Shown: positions 9,366 through 16,924 of the stretch, one piece after another
Layout: each line of letters starts with the position of its first letter
How positions within the stretch are numbered: position 1 is the stretch's first letter
Assembly (NCBI GenBank): GCA_963783945.1
Contig: CAWAPS010000024.1
Span: 1 to 64,000, forward strand
Source of the DNA: CAWAPS01 sp963783945
GTDB taxonomy: Bacteria > Actinomycetota > Acidimicrobiia > Acidimicrobiales > Palsa-688
DNA length: 64,000 nucleotides
Direction of reading: 5' to 3'
Made by a program: the position numbers and the translations under genes
The notes under the pieces: generated by a model
The model's input: the letters and a program-made list of their open reading frames with translations, nothing else
Database searches by the model: none
What the model was told of the DNA's origin: nothing

Positions 9366-10907
9366 CTACGTGGACGCCTCGAAGGCGAATCCGACCTGGT
9401 AGCAGCGGTCCTCCTCGAAGTGAGGGCCGATGATCTGCAGTCCGAGCGGCAGACCGTGCACATCCGGGCCGCACGGCACAGTGAGTGCCGGGTGCCCGCT
9501 CAGGTCGAGCTGCATGGTGTTGGCCACCGCACCCACGCTGGCCTGCATGCGCTGGTTCATCTCGCCGGGCCTGGCCCGGCGGTCGAGCAGCTCGAAGGCA
9601 CCGCGAGCCGTAGTCGGTGTCACGAGTACGTCGACGCTGCCCATGGCCGCCATCAACTGCCGACGGAGCTCGAGGCGGAGGTTCTGGGCCTTGGCGAAAG
9701 GAACCCCCTGGTAACGATCGAGGATGTACTCCGTCGTGACAAGGGTCGATTTGAGCATGGGCGGGAGATCGTCGGCCTGGAGCATTGTCTGCGCCGCCCA
9801 TCCGGCCGTCACCAGCGGGTCGATCCGGCCGAGATGGCCGAATCCCATACCGTGGGTGATGGCCATTCCGTAGAGGCCCAGGCCCACCACGGCCAGGCCG
9901 ACATAGCCGGCATCGACCCAGAGAGGGACCGAGACGTCCGCCACGACCGTGGCGCCGAGCCCCGAGAGAACGGACATCGCCTGGTCGAAGGACTCGAGGA
10001 CATCGGGCGTGCATCCCGACGGCTCGAGGGCTTCCCTGATCACTCCCACCCGCAGCCCGGCAACCCCGAGATCGGCCGTGCCGCGATAGGCGCCGGCCTC
10101 CGGTGCGCTTCTGACCCATTGGGGGTCGCGCCAGTCGGAGCCGGCGATGATCTCGAGCATCATGGCGTTGTCGGCGACGGTCTTGGTCATCGGCCCGATG
10201 TGGTCGACGGTGTGGTCCATGTAGGTGAGTCCGTACGAGGGGACCAGCCCGTGCGTGGCCTTCATGCCGACGAGACCGCACCACGCCGAAGGGATGCGGA
10301 CACTTCCGCCTTCGTCAGCGCCGAGGGCCATGTCGACCATCCCCGCTGCCACCGCGGCACCCGAACCCGACGAAGAGCCGCCCGTGGAGAACTTCGGGTT
10401 GGCGGGATTCCGGGCCGCGCCGAAGGCCGAGCCCTCGCCAAGGCCGAGCGCCAGGTCCTCGAGGTTGGTCTTACCGGTGATCACCGCGCCCGCGTCGAGC
10501 AGGCGCTCGACCACCACAGCATCCTCGATCGGCACCACCGCGGGCGTGCGCCGACCACCATTGGTGAGCGGTACGCCGGCCACGGCAATACAGTCCTTGA
10601 CTCCGATGGTCCTTCCGGCCAGCGGGCCGTCGACAGACCCCCGAACCTCGCAAAACCGGATGAAAGCGTTGTACGGGTCTTCCTCCAGGCGGGGCGGACG
10701 GCCCGGATCGCGATGGAGATGCCGTAGGCCCGGCGGGGACGGCTCGAACTCCTCGATCCGGTTGAACCCCTCGACACTGGACGCAACCTGTGACTGGAGA
10801 TCCTTGAACTCGTCCGGCGTGGGTCGCAAGCGGTGCCGGGCCGCGTACTCGGCGATCTGCTCGGACGTGGGGCCTCGCAAATATCCTACGGCGCGTCGAG
10901 GGAACAC
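9366..10907 (-). CDS. Amidase signature-family hydrolase
   Basis: This is an amidase (AS family, Ser-cisSer-Lys triad), 513 residues from GTG 10907, which has AGGAGG six bases upstream. The Lys is in GVKDCIAVAGVP. The glycine/serine-rich signature appears as STGGSSSGSGAAVAAGMVD, and the catalytic Ser as EGGSVRIPSAWCG. The C-terminal half carries the usual LTVPCG segment. Family members hydrolyse amide or ester-like C-N bonds of very varied substrates, so the substrate cannot be told. A P450-TetR pair diverges from it across about 400 bases, which may mean joint catabolism; that link is inference. Confidence 0.88.
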   Translation of the reverse strand: MFPRRAVGYLRGPTSEQIAEYAARHRLRPTPDEFKDLQSQVASSVEGFNRIEEFEPSPPGLRHLHRDPGRPPRLEEDPYNAFIRFCEVRGSVDGPLAGRTIGVKDCIAVAGVPLTNGGRRTPAVVPIEDAVVVERLLDAGAVITGKTNLEDLALGLGEGSAFGAARNPANPKFSTGGSSSGSGAAVAAGMVDMALGADEGGSVRIPSAWCGLVGMKATHGLVPSYGLTYMDHTVDHIGPMTKTVADNAMMLEIIAGSDWRDPQWVRSAPEAGAYRGTADLGVAGLRVGVIREALEPSGCTPDVLESFDQAMSVLSGLGATVVADVSVPLWVDAGYVGLAVVGLGLYGMAITHGMGFGHLGRIDPLVTAGWAAQTMLQADDLPPMLKSTLVTTEYILDRYQGVPFAKAQNLRLELRRQLMAAMGSVDVLVTPTTARGAFELLDRRARPGEMNQRMQASVGAVANTMQLDLSGHPALTVPCGPDVHGLPLGLQIIGPHFEEDRCYQVGFAFEAST

Positions 10908-11265
10908 GTGTCCTCCTGACAGTTCGGTGCTATTGGACAACGTCTGGTGGCCGGAAGCCATAACGCTGCGACCATATCGACGCCCGTTACCCCGGCGACA
11001 CAGCCAGTCGGAGCGTCACCGCTCGCATCCCGGTCAGGCTCACAGTATTCCCACAGGCTGCACGTAACTCCACGACGCTCGTCCGGTACGGTTTCGATCC
11101 CAACGGTCAGCGTGTCCTGAGCCCGGCTCCCGGGGGAGGAGCTCGGCGCGGGGGACCCGGGCACGCTGACCGCCAACCGCTCGCCCGCCGCCCGCCCCGA
11201 ACCGCGGCACGCTCGTCGGGCCACCCGCAGAGATAAATGCCCGAGGCGATCGTCCCGGGCCCGGT
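10908..11265. other. Divergent intergenic region, no gene seen
   Basis: About 360 bases lie between the amidase and the P450 gene. I see no coding pattern. A perfect inverted repeat near the right end is listed separately. Confidence 0.4.
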
Positions 11266-11280
11266 CATAACCTTGTTATG
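11266..11280. promoter_or_regulatory. Inverted repeat, possible TetR operator
   Basis: CATAAC, a 3-base spacer, then GTTATG form a perfect inverted repeat 35 bases upstream of the P450 start. The co-transcribed TetR gene makes an autoregulatory operator plausible. Confidence 0.45.
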
Positions 11281-11314
11281 CTGATCCTGTGCACGCCCGG
11301 AAGGGGGGATCTGA

Positions 11315-12574
11315 GTGAGCGATCTGCAGACCGTGGACTTCTTCACAGACGGGTCGATCCTGGCCGATCCGTTCCCGTACTACGAGTCGGTGCGGAGACA
11401 GGGTCCGGTATGGCGAGAGCCCCATCACGGTGCCTTCGTCGTTACCGGCTATGACGTGATCTCGGCGATCTACCGTGACCCGGAGACGTTCTCCTCATGC
11501 AACTCCTTCGCCGGCCCGTTCGTGACCTTCCCCGAGGAAGGCGAGGTCGCGGAGCTGATCGGTAGGTACAGGCACACCTTCCCCAACGGGGAGTCGTTCA
11601 TCACCTGGGATCCACCCGACCACACCGCCCACCGCGGGCTGATGATGCGCCTGCTGACCCCCAAGCGGCTGCAGGAAAACGCAGCATTCCTCGCCCACCT
11701 GGCCGACCAGCAGATCGATCGCTTCGTGGCGAGAGGCGAATGCGAGTTCCTCAGCGAGTACGCCCAACCCCTGGCGATGCTCGTGATAGCCGACCTGCTC
11801 GGGGTTCCACAAAGCGATCAGGCTGCGCTCAGAGCCGCCTTCGTCGCCCACGGGACGCCAGGAGCAGTGGGCGAGAAGCCCAAGGAGCAGGACTTCTTGG
11901 CTTTTCTGGCCGACTGGTTCACCGGCTACATCGAGGACCGGCGACGCAGCCCGCGCGACGACGTCCTGACCCAGATGGCCAACGCGACGTTTCCCGATGG
12001 GTCGATGCCGGAGGTGGTCGACGTGGTTCGGGTGGCCACCCTCCTTTTCGCCGGCGGGCAAGGCACCGCGGCGCGCTTCCTTGGGAACGCCATGAAGCAC
12101 CTCGCCGAACAACCCGAGGTCCAGCAATGTCTGCGGGAGGATCCGGCTCAGGTCCCGCAGTTCCTCGAGGAAATGCTGCGCTTCAACAGCCCGGTCAAGG
12201 TCAACTTCCGCATGGCCCGCACCGACACGACGCTCGCCGGTGTCGACGTTCCGGCCGGCAGCACCCTGATCATGCTGCTCGGCGCCGCTGACCGGGACTC
12301 CGGCCGCTTCGGCTGCCCGGCCGATTTCGACCTCGAGCGCAGCAACGCGCGCGAGCACGTCGCCTTCGGCCGGGGGGTGCACTCCTGCCCGGGCGGCCCG
12401 CTGGTGCGGACCGAGGGCCGCATCACCGTGACTCGGATGCTCTCCCGACTGAACGACATCCGGATCTCTGAGTCGCACCACGGAAAGGCAGGCGCCCGCC
12501 GCTTCGACTTCACGCCGAGCTTCATCCTCCGAGGCACCGAAACGCTGCACCTCGACTTCACATCTGCCGGGTGA
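11315..12574 (+). CDS. Cytochrome P450
   Basis: This is a soluble bacterial P450 of 419 residues from GTG 11315, preceded by GGAAGGGGGG. The haem-binding loop is FGRGVHSCPGGPL with the Cys ligand. The K-helix ExxR appears as LEEMLRFNSPV. The DHTAHRGLMMRLL segment is the usual C-helix region. The I-helix reads LLFAGGQGTAARFL, so the position normally holding Asp/Glu before the conserved Thr is Gly. This could change oxygen activation or favour peroxygenase-like chemistry. It is followed after 19 bases by a TetR gene and lies near two ligase genes and an amidase. The substrate is unknown. Confidence 0.93.
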   Translation: MSDLQTVDFFTDGSILADPFPYYESVRRQGPVWREPHHGAFVVTGYDVISAIYRDPETFSSCNSFAGPFVTFPEEGEVAELIGRYRHTFPNGESFITWDPPDHTAHRGLMMRLLTPKRLQENAAFLAHLADQQIDRFVARGECEFLSEYAQPLAMLVIADLLGVPQSDQAALRAAFVAHGTPGAVGEKPKEQDFLAFLADWFTGYIEDRRRSPRDDVLTQMANATFPDGSMPEVVDVVRVATLLFAGGQGTAARFLGNAMKHLAEQPEVQQCLREDPAQVPQFLEEMLRFNSPVKVNFRMARTDTTLAGVDVPAGSTLIMLLGAADRDSGRFGCPADFDLERSNAREHVAFGRGVHSCPGGPLVRTEGRITVTRMLSRLNDIRISESHHGKAGARRFDFTPSFILRGTETLHLDFTSAG

Positions 12575-12593
12575 GGACGACCGGCGCCGTCGA

Positions 12594-13229
12594 GTGCAGC
12601 CCCGTCCCAACCCGCAACTCGTCGCCGCGCCTGTCCGCGAAGCAGGCCCCGAGGCCATCCTCGACGCGGTCATAGAACTACTCAACTCCGAGGGCTATAG
12701 CGCGGTTCAACTCAGGGCGGTGGCCAAAAGCGCCCGGGTGGGCCTGGACACGATCTACCGGTTCTTTCCCAGCCGCGACGAATTGATTATCCACGCGGTA
12801 GCGCGCTGGATGAACCTCAATGGCTACGCCGAGCTCGCTCCCCCATCCGAACACGTGACGCTCTACGAAGGACTGATGGCTCTCTTTCGCCACGTCTTCG
12901 AGCCGTGGGAACGCAACCCGCGGATGCTCGAAGCGTACTATCGAGCCCGATCGGCGCCCGGTGGCCAACGCCTTGACTCGCAAGGAATCACGGTGCTCAC
13001 CCCGGCATCGCAGATTCTGTTCGCCAGAGCGGATCGCGAGTATGCCGAGGACGTCCGGATGCTCCTGCGCAACGTCATATACGCCGCGCTGGGAAGATTT
13101 GCCCACGGCGACCTGGCGATTACCGACATCCTGCCGTTGATAGACCGGGCGGTCCTCCGTTTAACGGGCGACAATGCCGATCTGGCCACCCGAAAGGGCG
13201 CGTACCCGCCGGACCCGGGTTGCCACTGA
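12594..13229 (+). CDS. TetR-family transcriptional regulator
   Basis: The protein is 211 residues from GTG 12594. The N-terminal HTH spans residues about 20-65 (AILDAVIELLNSEGYSAVQL, then VGLDTIYRFFPSRDELI), the classical TetR pattern. The C-terminal ligand domain is helical and not family-specific. It follows the P450 gene by 19 bases, so the two are probably one transcript. Inverted repeats before the P450 (11266) and before the ligase gene (13296) are candidate operators. Control of both units is inference. Confidence 0.85.
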   Translation: MQPRPNPQLVAAPVREAGPEAILDAVIELLNSEGYSAVQLRAVAKSARVGLDTIYRFFPSRDELIIHAVARWMNLNGYAELAPPSEHVTLYEGLMALFRHVFEPWERNPRMLEAYYRARSAPGGQRLDSQGITVLTPASQILFARADREYAEDVRMLLRNVIYAALGRFAHGDLAITDILPLIDRAVLRLTGDNADLATRKGAYPPDPGCH

Positions 13230-13283
13230 CGGGTCAGCCGGCACGATGCCTTATTTCGTTATGCGGCTTTCTCCGTCAGGGCC

Positions 13284-13313
13284 TTGACACAAAAATATAC
13301 ACGACTGTATACT
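13284..13313 (+). promoter_or_regulatory. Promoter with overlapping inverted repeat before ligase gene 1
   Basis: TTGACA (13284-13289), 18 bases, then TATACT (13308-13313) is close to the sigma-70 consensus. A perfect inverted repeat TATACA-CGAC-TGTATA (13296-13311) overlaps the -10 box, a layout typical of repression by a dimeric regulator such as the adjacent TetR protein. Confidence 0.7.
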
Positions 13314-13343
13314 TTGGTGCAAATCGCCGAAAAAGGGGGAGCT

Positions 13344-14747
13344 GTGGCCCAGACCACCTCATCCACGATCCTCGATCCCGCCCATCCGGAGTCGTGGGCT
13401 TCGCTGCCTTTCGACCTGTTGTTCTCACTTGGGAGGGAGGAGGTCGACGCGGCCCAGCATGCGGCATTTGAAGTGCGGTTCAAGGCGCTGCGCCCGCAGC
13501 TGGAGGCCCTGGACAAGCTGGCTACCCGGCAGGGATTCGACCGGGTCAGCTCCGTCGAGGACTCCATTCCGATATTTTTCGACCACCGGGTGCTCAAGAG
13601 CTATCCGCTGAGCCTGATCGAAAAAGGTCAGTACGACCGATTGACGAAATGGTTCCAGCGGCTCACCACCCACGACCTCAGCAAGATCTCCCTCGATGGG
13701 GTGGACTCCTTGGACACGTGGATGGACCGGCTGGAAGAGCACGGCATGATCATCGGGCATTCGACGGGGACGACGGGCAAGCTGAGCTTTGTGCCGCGCT
13801 CGCAGGTGGAGTGGCCGGCCTGGTCCAACGCCAACTTCGAGATGCTGCGCTGCCTGACCGGCGTTGATTTCCGCCAGGAGAAGATCCCGTACTTCACCAC
13901 CGGGTACCGCACCGGCCACCAGATGATGATGAAGATGGTGTACCTCTTCGCCTGTGCCCAGGCCGGTGGTGACGAGAACCGTCACTGCCTCTACGAGCAC
14001 GGCATCTCAGCCGACCTGTTGTCGTTGATGGGGCGGTTCCGGGCGGCGGAGGCGCGGGGGGAGGCGGACAAGCTCAAGATCGATCCTCGACTGCTCGAAC
14101 AGCGAGCCACTCTCATCGAGGCAAACGCCAATCGCGAACAAGACATGGAGATCTGGTTCAAGAAACTGGCCGAGGAGTATCGGGGTCAGCGGGTGCGCAT
14201 CGGCGGAGGTTTCGCCGACCTGACCCGCTTGGCCCTGAAGGCCGAGCAGGATGGCTTCAAATGCGAGTTCGCCCCGGACTCCATCCTCATCTCCGGCGGG
14301 GGGATGAAAGGTTACAAGGACGCACCACCCGATTGGAAGCAGCGCATTCTGAGCTTCCTGGGCATGGATCGTATGTACAGCCACTACGGGATGTCGGAAA
14401 ACATGGGTCAGGCCCCCCAGTGCACCGAGGGATTCTTCCACTTCTTCCCTTACACCCTCCCGATCGTCCTGGACGAGGACTTCGTTCCTCTGCCACGTGA
14501 GGGCACCCAGACCGGGCGGATGGCGCTGTTTGATTTTCTGGCTGAGACGTATTGGGGCGGGTTCATCTCCGGGGACCGCGTGACCATTCGCTGGGACGGC
14601 GAGTGCGCGTGCGGCTGGCCCAATCCGCGGATCGAAAGTGAAATCGTGCGCTTCTCCGACTTGGCCGGAATTGAGGACGACAAGATCACCTGTGCCGGGA
14701 CGGTGAAGGCGTACAGCGACTTCATGGATTACGTCGGCACAATCTGA
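13344..14747 (+). CDS. PaaK/LuxE-like acyl-adenylating ligase, copy 1
   Basis: This is an ANL-superfamily protein resembling phenylacetate-CoA ligase or LuxE acyl-protein synthetase. It is 467 residues from GTG 13344, which has AAGGGGGAG upstream; the frame extends further but crosses the promoter. The AMP/ATP P-loop is HSTGTTGKLSFVPRS. The adenylate motif is ISGGGMKGYK followed by YGMSE, and GDRVTIRWDGECACGWP gives the C-terminal GD and Cys-rich region. The C-terminal lid domain is short. A second copy lies convergent at 14968-16368, about three quarters identical by eye. Adenylation of a carboxylic acid is likely; the acceptor (CoA or protein) and substrate are unknown. Confidence 0.75.
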   Translation: MAQTTSSTILDPAHPESWASLPFDLLFSLGREEVDAAQHAAFEVRFKALRPQLEALDKLATRQGFDRVSSVEDSIPIFFDHRVLKSYPLSLIEKGQYDRLTKWFQRLTTHDLSKISLDGVDSLDTWMDRLEEHGMIIGHSTGTTGKLSFVPRSQVEWPAWSNANFEMLRCLTGVDFRQEKIPYFTTGYRTGHQMMMKMVYLFACAQAGGDENRHCLYEHGISADLLSLMGRFRAAEARGEADKLKIDPRLLEQRATLIEANANREQDMEIWFKKLAEEYRGQRVRIGGGFADLTRLALKAEQDGFKCEFAPDSILISGGGMKGYKDAPPDWKQRILSFLGMDRMYSHYGMSENMGQAPQCTEGFFHFFPYTLPIVLDEDFVPLPREGTQTGRMALFDFLAETYWGGFISGDRVTIRWDGECACGWPNPRIESEIVRFSDLAGIEDDKITCAGTVKAYSDFMDYVGTI

Positions 14748-14781
14748 CGAGGTCGCGATAGCAACCACGGCTCACAAGCTT

Positions 14782-14824
14782 CACTCACCATTAGCCGCGT
14801 CGACGAAGCGCGGCTAAGTGAGTG
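14782..14824. terminator. Strong hairpin, probable bidirectional terminator
   Basis: CACTCAC (14782-14788), a 2-base bulge and TTAGCCGCG (14791-14799) pair with CGCGGCTAA (14809-14817) and GTGAGTG (14818-14824), with a 9-base loop. This gives sixteen perfect pairs between the 3' ends of the two convergent ligase genes. There is no T-run. Confidence 0.65.
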
Positions 14825-14967
14825 CACATCCGGTCGAAGAGCTGGGGCGCCCCGCTCACGTCGTCTCGCCTATCCGTTTTCCGTTGCCCAGGCGGCTTGG
14901 GGGGGAACCTGCGCCGCGGCCGTTTAAACCGCTCGACCCCGACGGCTCGGCCCCGGCCGAGTGAGCC

Positions 14968-16368
14968 TCAGATCGTTCCGACGTAGTCCATGAAGTCGCT
15001 GTACGCCTTGACCGTCCCCGCACAGGTGATCTTGTCGTCCTCGACGCCCGCCAATTCTGCGAATCGGACTATGTCGGACCCGACGCGTGGGCTGGGCCAG
15101 CCGCACCCACAATCATCCCAGTGGATGGTCACCCGGTCGCCAGAGATGAACCCGCCCCAATACGTCTCAGCCAGAAAATCAAACAGGGCTATACGGCCGG
15201 TCTGGGTGCCCTCACGTGGTAGAGGAACGAAGTCCTCGTCCAGGATGACGGGCCGGGTGAACGGGAGGAAGTGATAGAAGCCCTCCCGACACTGCGGCGC
15301 CTGGGCCGAGATTTCCGACATCCCGTACTGGGCATTCAACCGCTGTGCTCCCAGGAAGCTGAGGATTCGATCCTGCCAATCGACCGGGGCGTCCTTGTAC
15401 GCCTTCATTCCCCCACCGATTATCACAACCGAATCGGGGGCGAACTCGCAGCGAAAGCCCCGCTCCTCCGCCTTCAACGCCAGCCGGGTCAGATCGGCGG
15501 GGACGCCGCCGATGCGCACCCGCTGACCCCGATACTCCTCGGCCAGTTTGGTGAACCAGCGCTCCAGATCCGCTTCGCGGTTGGCGTTTGCTTCGATGAG
15601 CGCGGCCCGCCGTTCGAGCAGTCGAGGATCGATCTTGAGCTTGTCCGCCTCCCCCCGGGCCTCCGCGGTGCGGAACCGCCCCATTAGCGACAGCAGATCG
15701 GCAGAAATCGGATAGTCGTACAGGCAGTGACGGTTCTCGTCCCCGCCGGCGGCCGCACAGGCCAAGCGATACTGGAGCTTCATCCCCATCTGATGTCCAC
15801 GCCGGTAATTCGGCGAGAAGTACGGCATCTCAACCGTTCGAAAGTCCACACCCGACATGGCACGAACCATCTCGAAGTACGCGTTGGCCACCGCCGGCCA
15901 CTCCGCCTCCGAACGCGGTACAAAACTCAACTTGCCCGTCGTCCCCGTCGAATGCCCGATGATCATCCCATGCTCCTCGAGTCGGTCGATCCACGAGTCG
16001 ATCGAATCAACCCCTTCCATGGAGATGGCAGACAGATCGTGGGTGGTCAACCGCTGAAACCACTTCGTCAATCTGTCGTACTGGCCTTTTTCGATCAGGC
16101 TCAGCGGATAGCTCTTGAGCACCCGGTGATCGAAAAATATCGGAATGGAGTCCTCGATGGACCTGATCCGGTCGAATCCCTGCCGGGTAGCGAGCTTGTC
16201 GAGGGCCTCCAACTGTGGTCGAAGCGTCTCGAATCGCCGGGCAAACGCCGCCTCCTGCGCCGTCTGCACCTCCTCCCGGGAGAGCGAGAACAACGTCTCG
16301 AACGGCAGGGCCGACCACGATCGCGGGTCGGTCGGATCCAGGGCAGCGTGTTGCGTGGTCTGGGTCAT
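14968..16368 (-). CDS. PaaK/LuxE-like acyl-adenylating ligase, copy 2
   Basis: This is a 466-residue paralogue of the ligase at 13344-14747, encoded on the opposite strand. The same motifs are present: HSTGTTGKLSFVPRS, IIGGGMKAYK, YGMSE, GDRVTIHWDDCGCGWP and the identical terminus SDFMDYVGTI. Divergence is concentrated in the presumed acyl pocket: copy 1 has ANFEMLRCLTGVDF, copy 2 has AYFEMVRAMSGVDF, and the following 30 residues differ more. Parts of the DNA around the segment encoding FFDHRVLKSYPL are nearly identical, so duplication or gene conversion is recent. Two ligases for related substrates is the simplest reading. Confidence 0.75.
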   Translation of the reverse strand: MTQTTQHAALDPTDPRSWSALPFETLFSLSREEVQTAQEAAFARRFETLRPQLEALDKLATRQGFDRIRSIEDSIPIFFDHRVLKSYPLSLIEKGQYDRLTKWFQRLTTHDLSAISMEGVDSIDSWIDRLEEHGMIIGHSTGTTGKLSFVPRSEAEWPAVANAYFEMVRAMSGVDFRTVEMPYFSPNYRRGHQMGMKLQYRLACAAAGGDENRHCLYDYPISADLLSLMGRFRTAEARGEADKLKIDPRLLERRAALIEANANREADLERWFTKLAEEYRGQRVRIGGVPADLTRLALKAEERGFRCEFAPDSVVIIGGGMKAYKDAPVDWQDRILSFLGAQRLNAQYGMSEISAQAPQCREGFYHFLPFTRPVILDEDFVPLPREGTQTGRIALFDFLAETYWGGFISGDRVTIHWDDCGCGWPSPRVGSDIVRFAELAGVEDDKITCAGTVKAYSDFMDYVGTI

Positions 16369-16383
16369 AACTCCCCGCTCCTG

Positions 16384-16859
16384 TAACTAATTGATGGAAC
16401 TCTTCCGGTCGGTCGATCCCATGTTATTCAGTAGCTTCGGCCTGCCGGGAGAAGCCGACCCCCTCGGATACCAAGAGCGTGCCAAATGAGCGGTGGCGGG
16501 GCGACTTATGCCGGCATCCCGCCACCGCTGGCTGGCCCCGGGGGTGTTGGGGCCAGAGCTCGTTCAGCCTGAAGCCCACAGGCATCGTGGCTCCCCCGTC
16601 GAAATCAGCCCGGGACCTGACGACCCCGAACCGCTTTCCTCAATAGTGTCCTGCCCTGACCATCGTCCGTCCCCCGGCCTGAAAAAAGATCTCAAGCGAG
16701 TGTTTAACACGGCGAATGATCGCGAGTCAACAAGGTGCTGCAACTGTTGGTGCCATGCGCCCTCCACTCCGGAGCGTTCCTCTGAGAAAACCGTCCGATC
16801 GTTCTTTCAGATGAGGTGCCGGGTCATGCGAACCTGAACTCCACCGATACTCGAACGAG
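16384..16859. other. Intergenic region, no gene seen
   Basis: About 475 bases lie between ligase copy 2 and the flippase-like gene. The reading frames are short and lack coding bias. No RNA or repeat was recognised. Confidence 0.4.
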
Positions 16860-16924
16860 GTGACGATGACAATCGACCGGCGGCGGCGATAGGCGTCAGA
16901 TTCCGCTCGGTTGGACGCGACCTG

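Noticed and set aside
9171..10727. 518-codon plus-strand frame
   Set aside because: Lies wholly opposite the amidase and its downstream gene; composition is Arg/His/Gly-rich and it has no motif, so it is an antisense shadow of GC-rich coding sequence.
11495..12685. 396-codon minus-strand frame
   Set aside because: Antisense to the P450 and TetR genes, which have complete family motifs; no recognisable domain in this frame.
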